Below, in pieces: positions 33,545 through 42,223 of a DNA stretch of 64,000 nt. The notes beneath the pieces are model-generated. The model was given only the letters and a program-made list of their open reading frames with translations. It was not told where the DNA came from and did no database searches. Position numbers and translations under genes: made by a program. The stretch comes from an uncultured Amylibacter sp. (GTDB lineage: Bacteria; Pseudomonadota; Alphaproteobacteria; Rhodobacterales; Rhodobacteraceae). Position 1 is the first letter of the stretch, and the number at the start of each line of letters is the position of its first letter. Where the stretch lies: contig OX044354.1 in assembly GCA_943846615.1 (NCBI GenBank), forward strand, positions 1,877,001 to 1,941,000, in the 5' to 3' direction.

Positions 33545-34333
33545 TTACGAATTTTCAGGTTGCGGCATGCTCAACACATGGAAACCGCCATCAACACAGA
33601 TGATTTCACCGGTCGTATAGGCACCGTAATCAGACGCCAAATACACGGCTGTACCACCCACAGATTCCAACGTCGCGTTTGAACGCAACGGCGCATTTTC
33701 TGCCGTCACCTTAAACGTTTTGCGCGCACCGCCAATTGCGGCACCCGCCAGCGTTTTCATCGGGCCGGGGCTGATCGCGTTAACACGAATACCCTGTGGT
33801 CCCAAATCATTCGCCAAATAACGAACGGTGCTTTCCAACGCCGCCTTGGCTACACCCATCACATTGTAATTCGGTGTCACGCGGTTTGAACCTTGGAACG
33901 TCAGCGTCAAAATCGTGCCGCCATCTTCCATCATTGGCAACGCACGACGCGCAACCTCGATCAATGAATAACACGAAATATCCAACGAATTTTTGAAATT
34001 GTCGCGCGACGTTTCCACAAAACGACCCGTCAATTCATTCTTGTCGGAATAGGCAACGGCGTGAACGATGAAATCAATCTTGCCCCACTTTTCACCCAAT
34101 TCTGCGAATGCACGTTCCAATGACGCATCATCAGTAACATCTACATCAACCATGATGTCGGAACCAACAGTGGCCGCCAATGGCGCCAAACGTGAACCAA
34201 ATGCTTCGCCTTGGTATGTAAATGCCAATTCGGCACCTTGGGCTGCCATCTCACGGGCAATGCCCCACGCGATGGAACGTTCATTCGCGACACCCATAAT
34301 CAGGCCGCGTTTGCCCTTCATTAAATCAGACAT
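33545..34333 (-). CDS. fabI: Enoyl-[acyl-carrier-protein] reductase (NADH)
   Basis: 262 aa. It starts MSDLMKGKRGLIMGVANERSIAW, with the FabI nucleotide-binding variant GVANERSIAWG. The catalytic pair is in NYNVMGVAKAALE (Tyr-x6-Lys), and SPGPMKTLA follows. It reduces the enoyl-ACP in each elongation cycle of type II fatty acid synthesis. Third gene of fabA-fabB-fabI, 4 nt after fabB. Confidence 0.96.
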   Translation of the reverse strand: MSDLMKGKRGLIMGVANERSIAWGIAREMAAQGAELAFTYQGEAFGSRLAPLAATVGSDIMVDVDVTDDASLERAFAELGEKWGKIDFIVHAVAYSDKNELTGRFVETSRDNFKNSLDISCYSLIEVARRALPMMEDGGTILTLTFQGSNRVTPNYNVMGVAKAALESTVRYLANDLGPQGIRVNAISPGPMKTLAGAAIGGARKTFKVTAENAPLRSNATLESVGGTAVYLASDYGAYTTGEIICVDGGFHVLSMPQPENS

Positions 34334-34337
34334 GTGA

Positions 34338-35564
34338 TCACCCGTTATACTTGCTCATGGCAAGGCTGGCATTCGTGCCACCAAAGCCAAAGCTGTTTGA
34401 CAGAACTGTATCCAGACCTGCGTTATCCACACGTGTCGTGCAGATTTCCTCGGCCTTCAACGCTGGGTCCAATTCCGTGATATTCGCGGACGCTGTGATG
34501 AAATCTTTGTCCAACATGATCAATGAATAAATCGCTTCTTGAACACCTGTCGCACCTAACGAGTGACCCGTCAGGGATTTTGTCGAGCTGATAACAGGCT
34601 GTTCTTTACCTGCAAACACACGACGCACCGCTTCTACTTCGGTTACGTCACCTGCTGGTGTCGATGTACCGTGTGCGTTGATGTATGAAACATTACGCTC
34701 GCCGATTGTGGACAATGCCAATTTCATTGAACGCTCGCCGCCCTCACCAGATGGTGCAACCATATCGTGCCCATCAGATGTGGCACCGTAACCAGTCACT
34801 TCTGCGTAAATTTTCGCACCACGCGCCAATGCGTGATCCAATTCTTCCAACACAACAACACCGCCACCGCCAGCGATTACAAAACCATCGCGAGTTGCGT
34901 CAAACGCGCGCGATGCGGTTTCTGGTGTGTCATTATGCTTGGACGACATGGCACCCATCGCATCGAACAAACAAGACATCGTCCAATCCAATTCTTCGCC
35001 GCCACCTGCAAACACAACATCCTGCTTGCCCATCTGAATTTGCTCTACACCGTTACCGATGCAATGCGCAGATGTGGAACATGCAGATGTGATCGAATAA
35101 TTCACGCCCTTAATTTTGAACGGTGTCGCCAAACATGCGGAATTCGTGGATGACATACAACGCGTCACCATGAATGGCCCCATGCGTTTCGGTGCGCCTT
35201 TTTCCAATGTAATACGGTGCGCTTCGAACAGGTTGATCGTTGACGGGCCACCAGACCCCATCACCATACCTGTGCGTTCGTTTGAAACGTCGCTCTCTTC
35301 CAGGCCACTGTCCGCAATCGCTTGTTCCATCGCCAAGTAGTTATACGCAGCGCCCATGCCCATGAAACGCATTTGGCGTTTGTCGATATGCTCTGTCACG
35401 TCAATTTGTGGCATGCCGTGGATTTGTGAACGGAAACCTTTTTCCGCATAATCAGGTGCGGCAACGATACCCGAACGACCTTCCTTCAGGCTGCTGGTCA
35501 CTTCGTCAATATTATTTCCGATAGACGAGATGATGCCCATCCCTGTTACAACTACACGACGCAT
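34338..35564 (-). CDS. fabB: Beta-ketoacyl-ACP synthase I
   Basis: 408 aa condensing enzyme. Active-site Cys in [11 protein letters not shown] (near 163), His in [11 protein letters not shown] and His in [10 protein letters not shown], with the terminal [12 protein letters not shown]. Position directly after fabA marks it as FabB, which elongates the cis-3-decenoyl-ACP made by FabA and so makes unsaturated fatty acids. The neighbour fabI is next. Confidence 0.95.
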   Translation of the reverse strand: MRRVVVTGMGIISSIGNNIDEVTSSLKEGRSGIVAAPDYAEKGFRSQIHGMPQIDVTEHIDKRQMRFMGMGAAYNYLAMEQAIADSGLEESDVSNERTGMVMGSGGPSTINLFEAHRITLEKGAPKRMGPFMVTRCMSSTNSACLATPFKIKGVNYSITSACSTSAHCIGNGVEQIQMGKQDVVFAGGGEELDWTMSCLFDAMGAMSSKHNDTPETASRAFDATRDGFVIAGGGGVVVLEELDHALARGAKIYAEVTGYGATSDGHDMVAPSGEGGERSMKLALSTIGERNVSYINAHGTSTPAGDVTEVEAVRRVFAGKEQPVISSTKSLTGHSLGATGVQEAIYSLIMLDKDFITASANITELDPALKAEEICTTRVDNAGLDTVLSNSFGFGGTNASLAMSKYNG

Positions 35565-35595
35565 ATTATTCTCCTAGAAATTCTATTTTGGGGGA

Positions 35596-36108
35596 TTAGG
35601 CTGTTTGGTCAGCCAAGCCAACTTTCATGTCTTTCACGGCGTAAATCAATTCGCCATCCGCATATACGGTTCCGTTCGCAACGCCGATTTTCAACTTGCG
35701 ATCGATGACGCGGGTGAAATCAACGTTGTATGTCAACATTTTGCGCGTAGGGGTTACCATACCTGTCAGCTTCACTTCGCCAACACCCAATGCCATGCCT
35801 TTGCCCAACATGCCGCGCCAGCCAAGATTAAAACCAGTCAATTGCCACAAACCATCTAAACCCAAACAACCCGGCATAATCGGGTTGCCAGGGAAATGGC
35901 ATTCAAAGAACCATAATTCTGGTTTGATATCGAACTCTGCAACAACATGACCTTTGCCAAATTCGCCGCCATCTGCGGACAATTCGGTAATGCGATCCAT
36001 CATCAACATGGGTGGAGCTGGCAGTTGTGCGTTTGTTGGGCCAAACAATTCGCCGCGCGAACACTTCAATAAATCGTCGTATCCGTAACTTGTTGGTCTG
36101 TCGGTCAT
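35596..36108 (-). CDS. fabA: 3-hydroxydecanoyl-ACP dehydratase/isomerase
   Basis: 170 aa from ATG 36108 ([20 protein letters not shown]), which has GGAG about 10 nt upstream; ATG 36123 is possible but has a poor ribosome site. [13 protein letters not shown] and [26 protein letters not shown] (pieces [13 protein letters not shown] and [11 protein letters not shown]) hold the catalytic His and Asp of the FabA hot-dog fold. It makes the cis double bond for unsaturated fatty acids. First gene of the fab operon, divergent from irr. Confidence 0.95.
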   Translation of the reverse strand: MTDRPTSYGYDDLLKCSRGELFGPTNAQLPAPPMLMMDRITELSADGGEFGKGHVVAEFDIKPELWFFECHFPGNPIMPGCLGLDGLWQLTGFNLGWRGMLGKGMALGVGEVKLTGMVTPTRKMLTYNVDFTRVIDRKLKIGVANGTVYADGELIYAVKDMKVGLADQTA

Positions 36109-36260
36109 CGTGGTCTGCTCCATAGGTATCTTTCATCGCTACTTATCATTCATCACGCTTTGCTTGCAAGGCTCGCATGTGCCCATGCGACACCGATGTG
36201 GCAAAACCGATTGAAAAGCCGCAAAAATCGGCGCATACTGAGGGTATAACAGAGGTCTAA

Positions 36261-36677
36261 ATGACAAAAAGCGCAGAAAATCGCAGCACCAATTGGCTTA
36301 ACTCCGCCAATGTCCGCCCAACGCGTCAGCGTTTGGCCTTGGCGCATCTGTTGGTTGGCGATGGGCAAAACCGCCATGTCTGCGCCGAGAGTCTACACGA
36401 AGCGGCCAGCGCCCAAGAATTGAGTGTGTCTTTGGCCACTGTTTACAACACACTACGTGTTTTCTGCGATGCTGGCTTGATGCATGAAATTCGCGTTGAT
36501 GGGCATAAATCCTACTTCGATACGCGCGTCGATGATCATCCTCATTTCTATTGGGAAGATACGGGCGAATTAACTGACGCACCTAAGGAATCCGTGCGAT
36601 TTGACGCTTTGCCGCAGGCACCCGAGGGTTTTGAGGTTGCACGTGTCGATGTGGTCGTGCGCCTGAAAAATAAATAA
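36261..36677 (+). CDS. irr: Fur-family iron response regulator, Irr type
   Basis: 138 aa. Winged-helix half: NVRPTRQRLALAHLLV and LSVSLATVYNTLRVFCDAGLM (pieces SVSLATVYNTLRVF). The dimerisation half has DDHPHFYWEDTGEL, where zinc Fur proteins have a Cys-rich motif; Cys pairs are lacking, as in Irr. No GCPW heme motif is seen at the N-terminus, like other roseobacter IrrA. Irr controls iron and heme genes through heme-dependent decay. The irr-fabA divergent order is often seen in this group. Confidence 0.88.
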   Translation: MTKSAENRSTNWLNSANVRPTRQRLALAHLLVGDGQNRHVCAESLHEAASAQELSVSLATVYNTLRVFCDAGLMHEIRVDGHKSYFDTRVDDHPHFYWEDTGELTDAPKESVRFDALPQAPEGFEVARVDVVVRLKNK

Positions 36678-36736
36678 TTTGCGGTAATAAATTTTATTCA
36701 AGAGTCTTCTGCCAAGCACTTGAAAGTAATTTTTAC

Positions 36737-36753
36737 GATCTTAATTGAAGATC
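36737..36753. promoter_or_regulatory. Inverted repeat upstream of the MucR-type gene
   Basis: GATCTT-N5-AAGATC lies in a strongly AT-rich gap, 32 nt before the mucR start. MucR/Ros proteins often repress their own genes by binding AT-rich DNA, so this is a candidate operator or promoter element. Confidence 0.4.
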
Positions 36754-36784
36754 ATATTGTTAAAACAAACAACCGGGAACGCGC

Positions 36785-37228
36785 ATGAGCTTAGTAAATT
36801 CAGAGACGGTACAAGACTTGGTGGTAAAGCAGGCCGAAGGCCCATACCAACTGATCGCTTGTACCTCGCAAATCGTTTCATCCCTTTTGGTGAACCAAAA
36901 GCTTGAAACATCACAAGTCACGACAGTCATCGACGAAGTGTTCAACAAATTGAAAGAGCTGGAGGCAACGGCCGAAGCAGAAGGTGGTCGCTTGCGTCCC
37001 GCTGTGCCGGTGGATGAATCCATTTCCGAAGATTACATTACATGTCTTGAAGACGGCAAAAAATTCAAGATGCTGAAAAAGCATTTGATGTCAGTTTATG
37101 GCATGACGCCAAACGAATACCGTCGCAAATGGAATTTGGACCCCGATTATCCGATGACGGCGCCATCATATGCTATCAAACGCCAAGAATTGGCGAAGAA
37201 GATCGGCTTGGGCCGCAAGCGCGCATAA
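36785..37228 (+). CDS. MucR/Ros family transcriptional regulator
   Basis: 147 aa. The C-terminal Ros-type zinc-finger region reads YITCLEDGKKFKMLKKHLMSVYGMTPNEYRRKWNL (key: one Cys in ITCLEDGKK, one His in KKHLMSVY, then MTPNEYR). The second Cys and second His of the classic prokaryotic C2H2 finger are absent, so zinc binding is doubtful, as known for some MucR proteins. N-terminal helices form the oligomerisation part. MucR proteins are global H-NS-like silencers of surface and cell-cycle genes in alphaproteobacteria. Confidence 0.9.
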   Translation: MSLVNSETVQDLVVKQAEGPYQLIACTSQIVSSLLVNQKLETSQVTTVIDEVFNKLKELEATAEAEGGRLRPAVPVDESISEDYITCLEDGKKFKMLKKHLMSVYGMTPNEYRRKWNLDPDYPMTAPSYAIKRQELAKKIGLGRKRA

Positions 37229-37261
37229 TACGCGCACCATTGAACCCATATCAAAATCACT

Positions 37262-37302
37262 ATAAGGCCCTGCAAATACAAACCGTGTTTGCAGGGCCTT
37301 AT
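37262..37302 (+). promoter_or_regulatory. Long perfect hairpin directly before the miaB start codon
   Basis: ATAAGGCCCTGCAAA (37262-37276) and TTTGCAGGGCCTTAT (37288-37302) form a perfect 15-bp stem with an 11-nt loop. The stem ends one base before the miaB ATG at 37304. It may terminate mucR transcription, although it has no T-run, or hide the ribosome-binding region of miaB. Confidence 0.7.
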
Positions 37303-37303
37303 C

Positions 37304-38632
37304 ATGTCTAAGTCTAAAAACCTTTATATCAAAACTTTCGGCTGTCAGATGAATGTCTATGACAGTGAACGCATGGCAACGGCCATGGGTGCCGACGGAT
37401 ATAACGAAGTGTCTTCGCCAGAAGAGGCGGACATGATCCTGTTGAATACCTGCCACATTCGCGAAAAAGCAGCGGAAAAAGTTTATTCTGATCTAGGCCG
37501 TTTTAAACCGCTAAAGGCAAAAAATCCTGATCTGAAAATCGGCGTTACAGGCTGTGTTGCACAGGCCGAAGGTAAGGAAATCATGCGTCGTCAGCCATTG
37601 GTTGATATCGTAGTTGGCCCACAGGCATACCATCGTCTGCCCGAAATGGTGAAATCTGTTGATAAGGGTGAAAAACCGATTGATACGGATTTTCCCGAAG
37701 AGGACAAATTCGAACATCTTCCAACCGCACCCAAAATGAAACGCGCGCCATCGGCATTCCTGACGGTCCAAGAGGGCTGTGATAAATTCTGTGCCTTCTG
37801 TGTGGTTCCATTCACACGCGGCGCTGAAGTGTCCCGTCCTGTATCCCAAATCGTTACAGAAGCGGCTGATTTGGTGGAGCGTGGCGTGCGCGACATCACC
37901 TTGCTGGGTCAAAACGTAAACGCATATCACGGCACAATGGGCGACGGCGATGCAACCCTGCCACAACTGATCCGCGAACTGTCCAAAATTGATGATCTAA
38001 AACGCATTCGCTTCACCACATCGCACCCAAATGACATGACCCAAGAGCTGATCGATGCGCACGGTGAAATGGAAAAGTTGATGCCGTATCTACACCTGCC
38101 AGTACAAGCAGGCTCGGACAACGTGTTAAAGGCGATGAACCGCAAACACACTGCCGAAAGCTACCTGAAAATCATCGAACGTCTGCGCGTGGCGCGTCCC
38201 GATCTGGCACTGTCTGGCGATTTTATCGTCGGTTTCCCAGGGGAAACGGATGCGGATTTCGAACAAACCTTGGATTTGGTGCGCGAAGTCAAATATGCCC
38301 AAGCGTACTCATTCAAATATTCCACACGCCCCGGCACCCCCGCCGCCGACAAAAAGGTGCAGGTTCCCGAGGATGTAAAGTCAGATCGCCTCAAACGCCT
38401 TCAGGCGTTGTTGTCTGAACAGCAAAAGGAATTCATGGGCTCTATGGTTGGCCGTGTTTTACCCGTTCTGCTGGAACGCCCAGGTCGCTTAGAGGGCCAG
38501 TTGGTAGGGCGCTCTGAATACCTGCACGGCGTTCACGCAACCATCGATCAGGCCGAAATCGGCGACGTTGTAAATCTGCGTATTTTAGGCGCGGATACCA
38601 ATTCCCTTCGCGCGGAATTTGTCAGTAAATAA
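37304..38632 (+). CDS. miaB: tRNA-2-methylthio-N6-dimethylallyladenosine synthase
   Basis: 442 aa from ATG 37304 ([20 protein letters not shown]). The UPF0004 domain has Cys in [16 protein letters not shown] and GCVAQAEG for the auxiliary [4Fe-4S] cluster. The radical SAM motif is C-x3-C-x2-C ([16 protein letters not shown]), and a C-terminal TRAM domain ends the protein. It adds methylthio to i6A37 of tRNAs that read UNN codons. A strong hairpin abuts the start and no ordinary ribosome site is free. Confidence 0.95.
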   Translation: MSKSKNLYIKTFGCQMNVYDSERMATAMGADGYNEVSSPEEADMILLNTCHIREKAAEKVYSDLGRFKPLKAKNPDLKIGVTGCVAQAEGKEIMRRQPLVDIVVGPQAYHRLPEMVKSVDKGEKPIDTDFPEEDKFEHLPTAPKMKRAPSAFLTVQEGCDKFCAFCVVPFTRGAEVSRPVSQIVTEAADLVERGVRDITLLGQNVNAYHGTMGDGDATLPQLIRELSKIDDLKRIRFTTSHPNDMTQELIDAHGEMEKLMPYLHLPVQAGSDNVLKAMNRKHTAESYLKIIERLRVARPDLALSGDFIVGFPGETDADFEQTLDLVREVKYAQAYSFKYSTRPGTPAADKKVQVPEDVKSDRLKRLQALLSEQQKEFMGSMVGRVLPVLLERPGRLEGQLVGRSEYLHGVHATIDQAEIGDVVNLRILGADTNSLRAEFVSK

Positions 38633-38830
38633 TTGCTTTTATCAACAGTATTCAAAGTACATGATCGCGGGCCCACTTTGTGCCTGTGTCAATTTAATCC
38701 CTAGTTAATGGAATAATCGTAAAGATTCGTACCATCAGTCTTGAAATCACTCATTTTATCGGTAAGTTGCGTCACTAAATGGGGTCTGGATTCAGGGCGC
38801 CATATTAAATTTTTATAGGGGGCATGAAAG

Positions 38831-39391
38831 TTGATTTCCGCTAACTTAAAGACAGCCGCACTCAGCGCATTTGTAGGGGGCCTTGTATCGGTTTCCCTAT
38901 CCGCGCCAGTTTAAGCTGAAAGCTATGTACCAGGTATCTGGACTGATCCAGATGGATGTGAACACTGGGTAATGGATGATGGCCTAGAAGGGTTCATGAC
39001 GCCAAACGTGACACCAGACGGTAAACCTGTTTGTAAACGTGGCAACACATGTTTGATCGCAGGATCAGACCAGTTGTTTGACGTAGACAGTGCCATGATT
39101 TCCGACACCGGTCGCACAAGCCTTGAAGAGTTCTTTTCAAAGCAAACGAACTATGGCTACGTGATCGAAGGCCACACAGACTCTGACGCCAGCGATGCTT
39201 ACAACCTTGGTCTGGCGAAACGCCGCGCCCAAGCTGTAGAAAAAATCGCTCGCGCATCGGGCGCACAATCCGTTGATGTTCGTTCATACGGTGAACGTAA
39301 GCCACGCGCGACAAATTCAACCAAGGCAGGCAAAGCATTGAACCGTCGCGTTGAAATCCAATGTGTTGCACGTCCAGGAGGTAAGTCATGA
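38831..39391 (+). pseudogene. OmpA-domain envelope protein gene with an in-frame stop at the signal-peptide end
   Basis: Reading from TTG 38831 (AGGGGG 8 nt upstream) gives a good signal peptide, LISANLKTAALSAFVGGL then VSVSLSAPV, followed by TAA at 38912-38914 and then AESYVPGIWTDPDGCEHWVM. Changing TAA to CAA would restore a signal-peptidase site (APVQA/ES). An ATG at 38824 is out of frame by one base. The downstream part is intact: the GIWxDPxGCxHW domain, then an OmpA peptidoglycan-binding domain (YVIEGHTDSDASDAYNLGLAKRRA) to the stop at 39391. Translation from ATG 38972 would give 139 aa without export signal. Either a recent nonsense mutation, a sequencing error or recoding. Confidence 0.6.
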
Positions 39392-39702
39392 AAAGTAAAC
39401 TCGTACTAATCGCTTCTCTTTCTGCGTTCACATTGACTGGTTGTATCGGTCTTGATCCCGTTTTTTGGAACATCGAAGATAAAACGCGCGACACTGGCAT
39501 TGATGCTGGTGATCTGACTGAAATGGTTGCAGGCATCTGGGTTGACCCACACGGTTGTGATCACTGGATCATCGACGATGGCGTAGAGGGCTACTTGTCC
39601 GCACGCTTGTCTGACGACGGTAAACCTGTTTGTTCAGGTACTGGTGTTCCAAACACAGCTACAGGCCCATTCATTCGTGGTCGCGAAAGCACGCGCAATT
39701 AA
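39388..39702 (+). CDS. Lipoprotein paralogous to the N-terminal domain of the preceding OmpA-like protein
   Basis: 104 aa with AGGAGGT upstream, overlapping the preceding stop (ATGA). Lipoprotein signal with lipobox LTGC (Cys19). After a linker comes AGIWVDPHGCDHWIIDDG and EGYLSARLSDDGKPVC, clearly the same domain as GIWTDPDGCEHWVMDDG and EGFMTPNVTPDGKPVC in the preceding gene. Conserved Cys pair, probably a disulfide in the periplasm. Function unknown; tandem duplication with loss or gain of the OmpA domain is the likely history. Confidence 0.8.
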   Translation: MKSKLVLIASLSAFTLTGCIGLDPVFWNIEDKTRDTGIDAGDLTEMVAGIWVDPHGCDHWIIDDGVEGYLSARLSDDGKPVCSGTGVPNTATGPFIRGRESTRN

Positions 39703-39725
39703 TTCGCACTGCTTACGAAATTATG

Positions 39726-39759
39726 AAAGGCCGCTGAATGTTTCAGCGGCCTTTTTTTT
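39726..39759 (+). terminator. Rho-independent terminator
   Basis: AAAGGCCGCTGAA and TTTCAGCGGCCTTT form a long stem with a 2-nt centre, followed by eight T residues. Ends the OmpA-like/lipoprotein unit. Confidence 0.9.
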
Positions 39760-39831
39760 ATTCTGTCTTGCAGGCGCTGGGCGGATGCGGCATCATAAAA
39801 TCAACGCAATTTCAATTCGGAGAACAAAAGT

Positions 39832-40848
39832 TTGACAACAAAGTCGACGCAAACGGCGCAACCCGCCGAAGCTGCAGAAATAATCGTAACATTTCCAGAC
39901 AATAAATTGTTAATCGACCTTTGCGGACAATTCGATAAAAACCTTGCCCACGTTGAAAAAGCGCTCTCTATCCAAATCATCCACCGTGGAAACGAACTGG
40001 CCTTAATCGGCGACCCCGACACCGCCGAAAAAACCGAAGCAGTTTTGCGCGCGATGTATTTGCGTTTGGAACAAAAACGTGAACTGCTGACCCCAGACAT
40101 TGATGCTATCCTACGCTTTGGCAACTCTGCCGAAAATACAGGCGTGCGCGATGGCGATCAGATTGAAATGTTTTCCGCGGGTGGCACAGAAATCCGCACC
40201 CGCAAAAAAACCGTCGAACCGCGCACACCAACACAAAAACAATACGTTGAACAGTTATTCAAACATGAATTGGTTTTCGGACTCGGCCCTGCGGGAACTG
40301 GCAAAACATATCTTGCCGTTGCCGCCGCCGTTTCAATGTTCATCGAAGGCCAAGTGGACCGCATCATCCTGTCGCGTCCCGCGGTCGAGGCGGGCGAACG
40401 CCTTGGCTTCCTACCCGGTGATATGAAAGACAAAGTCGATCCATACATGCAGCCTCTATACGATGCGCTAAACGATTTTTTGCCGGGCAACCAACTGGGT
40501 AAATTACTGGAAGAGAAGAAAATCGAAATCGCCCCATTGGCGTTTATGCGCGGGCGCACACTCGCCAATGCTTTCGTCGTGCTGGACGAAGCTCAAAACG
40601 CGACGACTATGCAGATGAAAATGTTCTTAACCCGTATGGGCCAAGGATCACACATGGCGATCACAGGCGACACCAGCCAAATCGATTTACCGCGCGGCGT
40701 ACCGTCAGGATTGGTCGAGGCGAAAAAGGTTCTGCGCGATGTCAAAGGTATCGGTTTCACCCAATTCGACGTAGCCGACGTTGTCCGCCACCCAATGGTC
40801 GCCAAAATCATCCAAGCATACGACAAGAACGCCAAGAAAAATGGCTGA
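39832..40848 (+). CDS. PhoH family ATPase
   Basis: 338 aa from a TTG start at 39832 with CGGAG 9 nt upstream; no ATG with a ribosome site is near. Walker A is GLGPAGTGKTYLAV (near 150) and Walker B VVLDEAQNAT (near 250), the PhoH/YbeZ set. The N-terminal KH-like part binds RNA in the family. The gene overlaps ybeY by 8 nt; YbeZ and YbeY are known partners in rRNA maturation and ribosome quality control. Confidence 0.93.
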   Translation: MTTKSTQTAQPAEAAEIIVTFPDNKLLIDLCGQFDKNLAHVEKALSIQIIHRGNELALIGDPDTAEKTEAVLRAMYLRLEQKRELLTPDIDAILRFGNSAENTGVRDGDQIEMFSAGGTEIRTRKKTVEPRTPTQKQYVEQLFKHELVFGLGPAGTGKTYLAVAAAVSMFIEGQVDRIILSRPAVEAGERLGFLPGDMKDKVDPYMQPLYDALNDFLPGNQLGKLLEEKKIEIAPLAFMRGRTLANAFVVLDEAQNATTMQMKMFLTRMGQGSHMAITGDTSQIDLPRGVPSGLVEAKKVLRDVKGIGFTQFDVADVVRHPMVAKIIQAYDKNAKKNG

Positions 40849-41338
40849 TATCATCATCGAAGACACACGCTGGAACGACGTAAACCTGCGCGGCCTTTGC
40901 GATGCTGCATTTAATGCTGTTCTGGCGGACCAAAATCTGTCCACCGATTGGGACATCAGTGTTCTGGCCTGCGATGACCCGAAAATTGCCACACTAAACG
41001 AGGAATTTCGCGGCAAGCCCGTGCCAACGAACGTGTTGTCATGGCCCGCCGAAGATCTGGCTCCGTTGATTGCTGGTGAAATGCCAACTGCCCCGCAAAT
41101 GGATGGTTTCGGCGAAAACGAATTGGGTGATATCGCGATTTCTTTTGATACTTGCGAACGCGAAGCCGATGCGCAAAACATCACCATGGCCGATCACACT
41201 ACACATCTTTTAATGCATGGTCTTTTGCATTTATTAGGATATGACCACGAAACAGACGCCGATGCCGCCCTCATGGAAGGAATGGAGTCGCGCTTACTTG
41301 AAAAATTGGGTATAAATGACCCATATAGAGATGAATAA
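40841..41338 (+). CDS. ybeY: Endoribonuclease YbeY, rRNA maturation factor
   Basis: 165 aa from ATG 40841 (MADIIIEDTRWNDVNLRG). The zinc motif is H-x3-H-x5-H in HLLMHGLLHLLGYDHETD (near 118-135), and FRGKPVPTNVLSWP is the other conserved block. YbeY trims 16S rRNA 3' ends and takes part in 70S quality control. It overlaps phoH by 8 nt and is 27 nt before corC. Confidence 0.95.
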   Translation: MADIIIEDTRWNDVNLRGLCDAAFNAVLADQNLSTDWDISVLACDDPKIATLNEEFRGKPVPTNVLSWPAEDLAPLIAGEMPTAPQMDGFGENELGDIAISFDTCEREADAQNITMADHTTHLLMHGLLHLLGYDHETDADAALMEGMESRLLEKLGINDPYRDE

Positions 41339-41365
41339 ACACTGCCAATACCTTGGAAAGGAACA

Positions 41366-42214
41366 ATGGGCGACATAATCGACGGATCTTCGAGAGCGGC
41401 GCAAAGCGCGCAATCGACCCCAAAAACAGGCTTTTTGCGCCGCTTATTAAGCAGCCCAAAAACAACCACCCTCCCTGAAATCGCTGCACCTGCACAGGTG
41501 GCAGAAGAGGGATTATCGAAACTAAAAACCATGCGCGTCGAAGACGTGGCAATACCGCGTTCGGATATCGTATGCGTTCCATCAGATATGGAATTGGACG
41601 CACTGATCGATGAATTCCGTGACAGCGGCTATTCACGTTTGCCCGTGTTCGAGGATACGTTGGATAATCCAATAGGCATGGTTCACCTCAAAGACATTGC
41701 GTTGAAACATGGTTTTAATGGCAAGCCCAAAACATTTAAGGTCACGGATCAGGTGCGGCCTGTTTTGTTCGTACCGCCCTCCATGCCCTTGGATGTATTG
41801 TTGCAGAAAATGCAGGCTGAACGCACACATATGGCGTTGGTTGTTGATGAATATGGCGGTGTCGATGGATTGGCCACTATCGAGGATTTGGTTGAACAAT
41901 TGGTTGGCGAGATCGCCGATGAACACGATGCCGAAGATGATGTAACATGGACGGAATCCAAGCCGGGCGTTTATATTTGTCAATCTCGCGCCCCCCTTGA
42001 AGAATTTGAAAAGGTTTTGGGTGTAGATCTGGCTTCGGATACCGACGACGAAGAAATCGACACACTGGGCGGGCTAGTTTTCATGATGACAGGTCGCGTT
42101 CCCGTACGAGGTGAGGTCATCTCGCACCCATCAGGATACGATTTCGAAGTTCTAGAGGCTGATCCACGACGCATAAAACGCCTGCGGGTCTATAAAAAGC
42201 CCCAGAAAAAATAG
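41366..42214 (+). CDS. corC: CBS-domain protein, CorC/hemolysin C type
   Basis: 282 aa with AAAGGAAC upstream. A CBS pair occupies about residues 55-180 (MRVEDVAIPRSDIVCVPSDM; VVDEYGGVDGLATIEDLVEQ) and a CorC_HlyC domain the C-terminus (TLGGLVFMMTGRVPVRGE). It lacks the DUF21 membrane domain, as in E. coli CorC. Implicated in Mg/Co efflux and possibly membrane homeostasis; the position between ybeY and lnt is conserved in proteobacteria. Confidence 0.92.
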   Translation: MGDIIDGSSRAAQSAQSTPKTGFLRRLLSSPKTTTLPEIAAPAQVAEEGLSKLKTMRVEDVAIPRSDIVCVPSDMELDALIDEFRDSGYSRLPVFEDTLDNPIGMVHLKDIALKHGFNGKPKTFKVTDQVRPVLFVPPSMPLDVLLQKMQAERTHMALVVDEYGGVDGLATIEDLVEQLVGEIADEHDAEDDVTWTESKPGVYICQSRAPLEEFEKVLGVDLASDTDDEEIDTLGGLVFMMTGRVPVRGEVISHPSGYDFEVLEADPRRIKRLRVYKKPQKK

Positions 42215-42223
42215 GGAATACCA

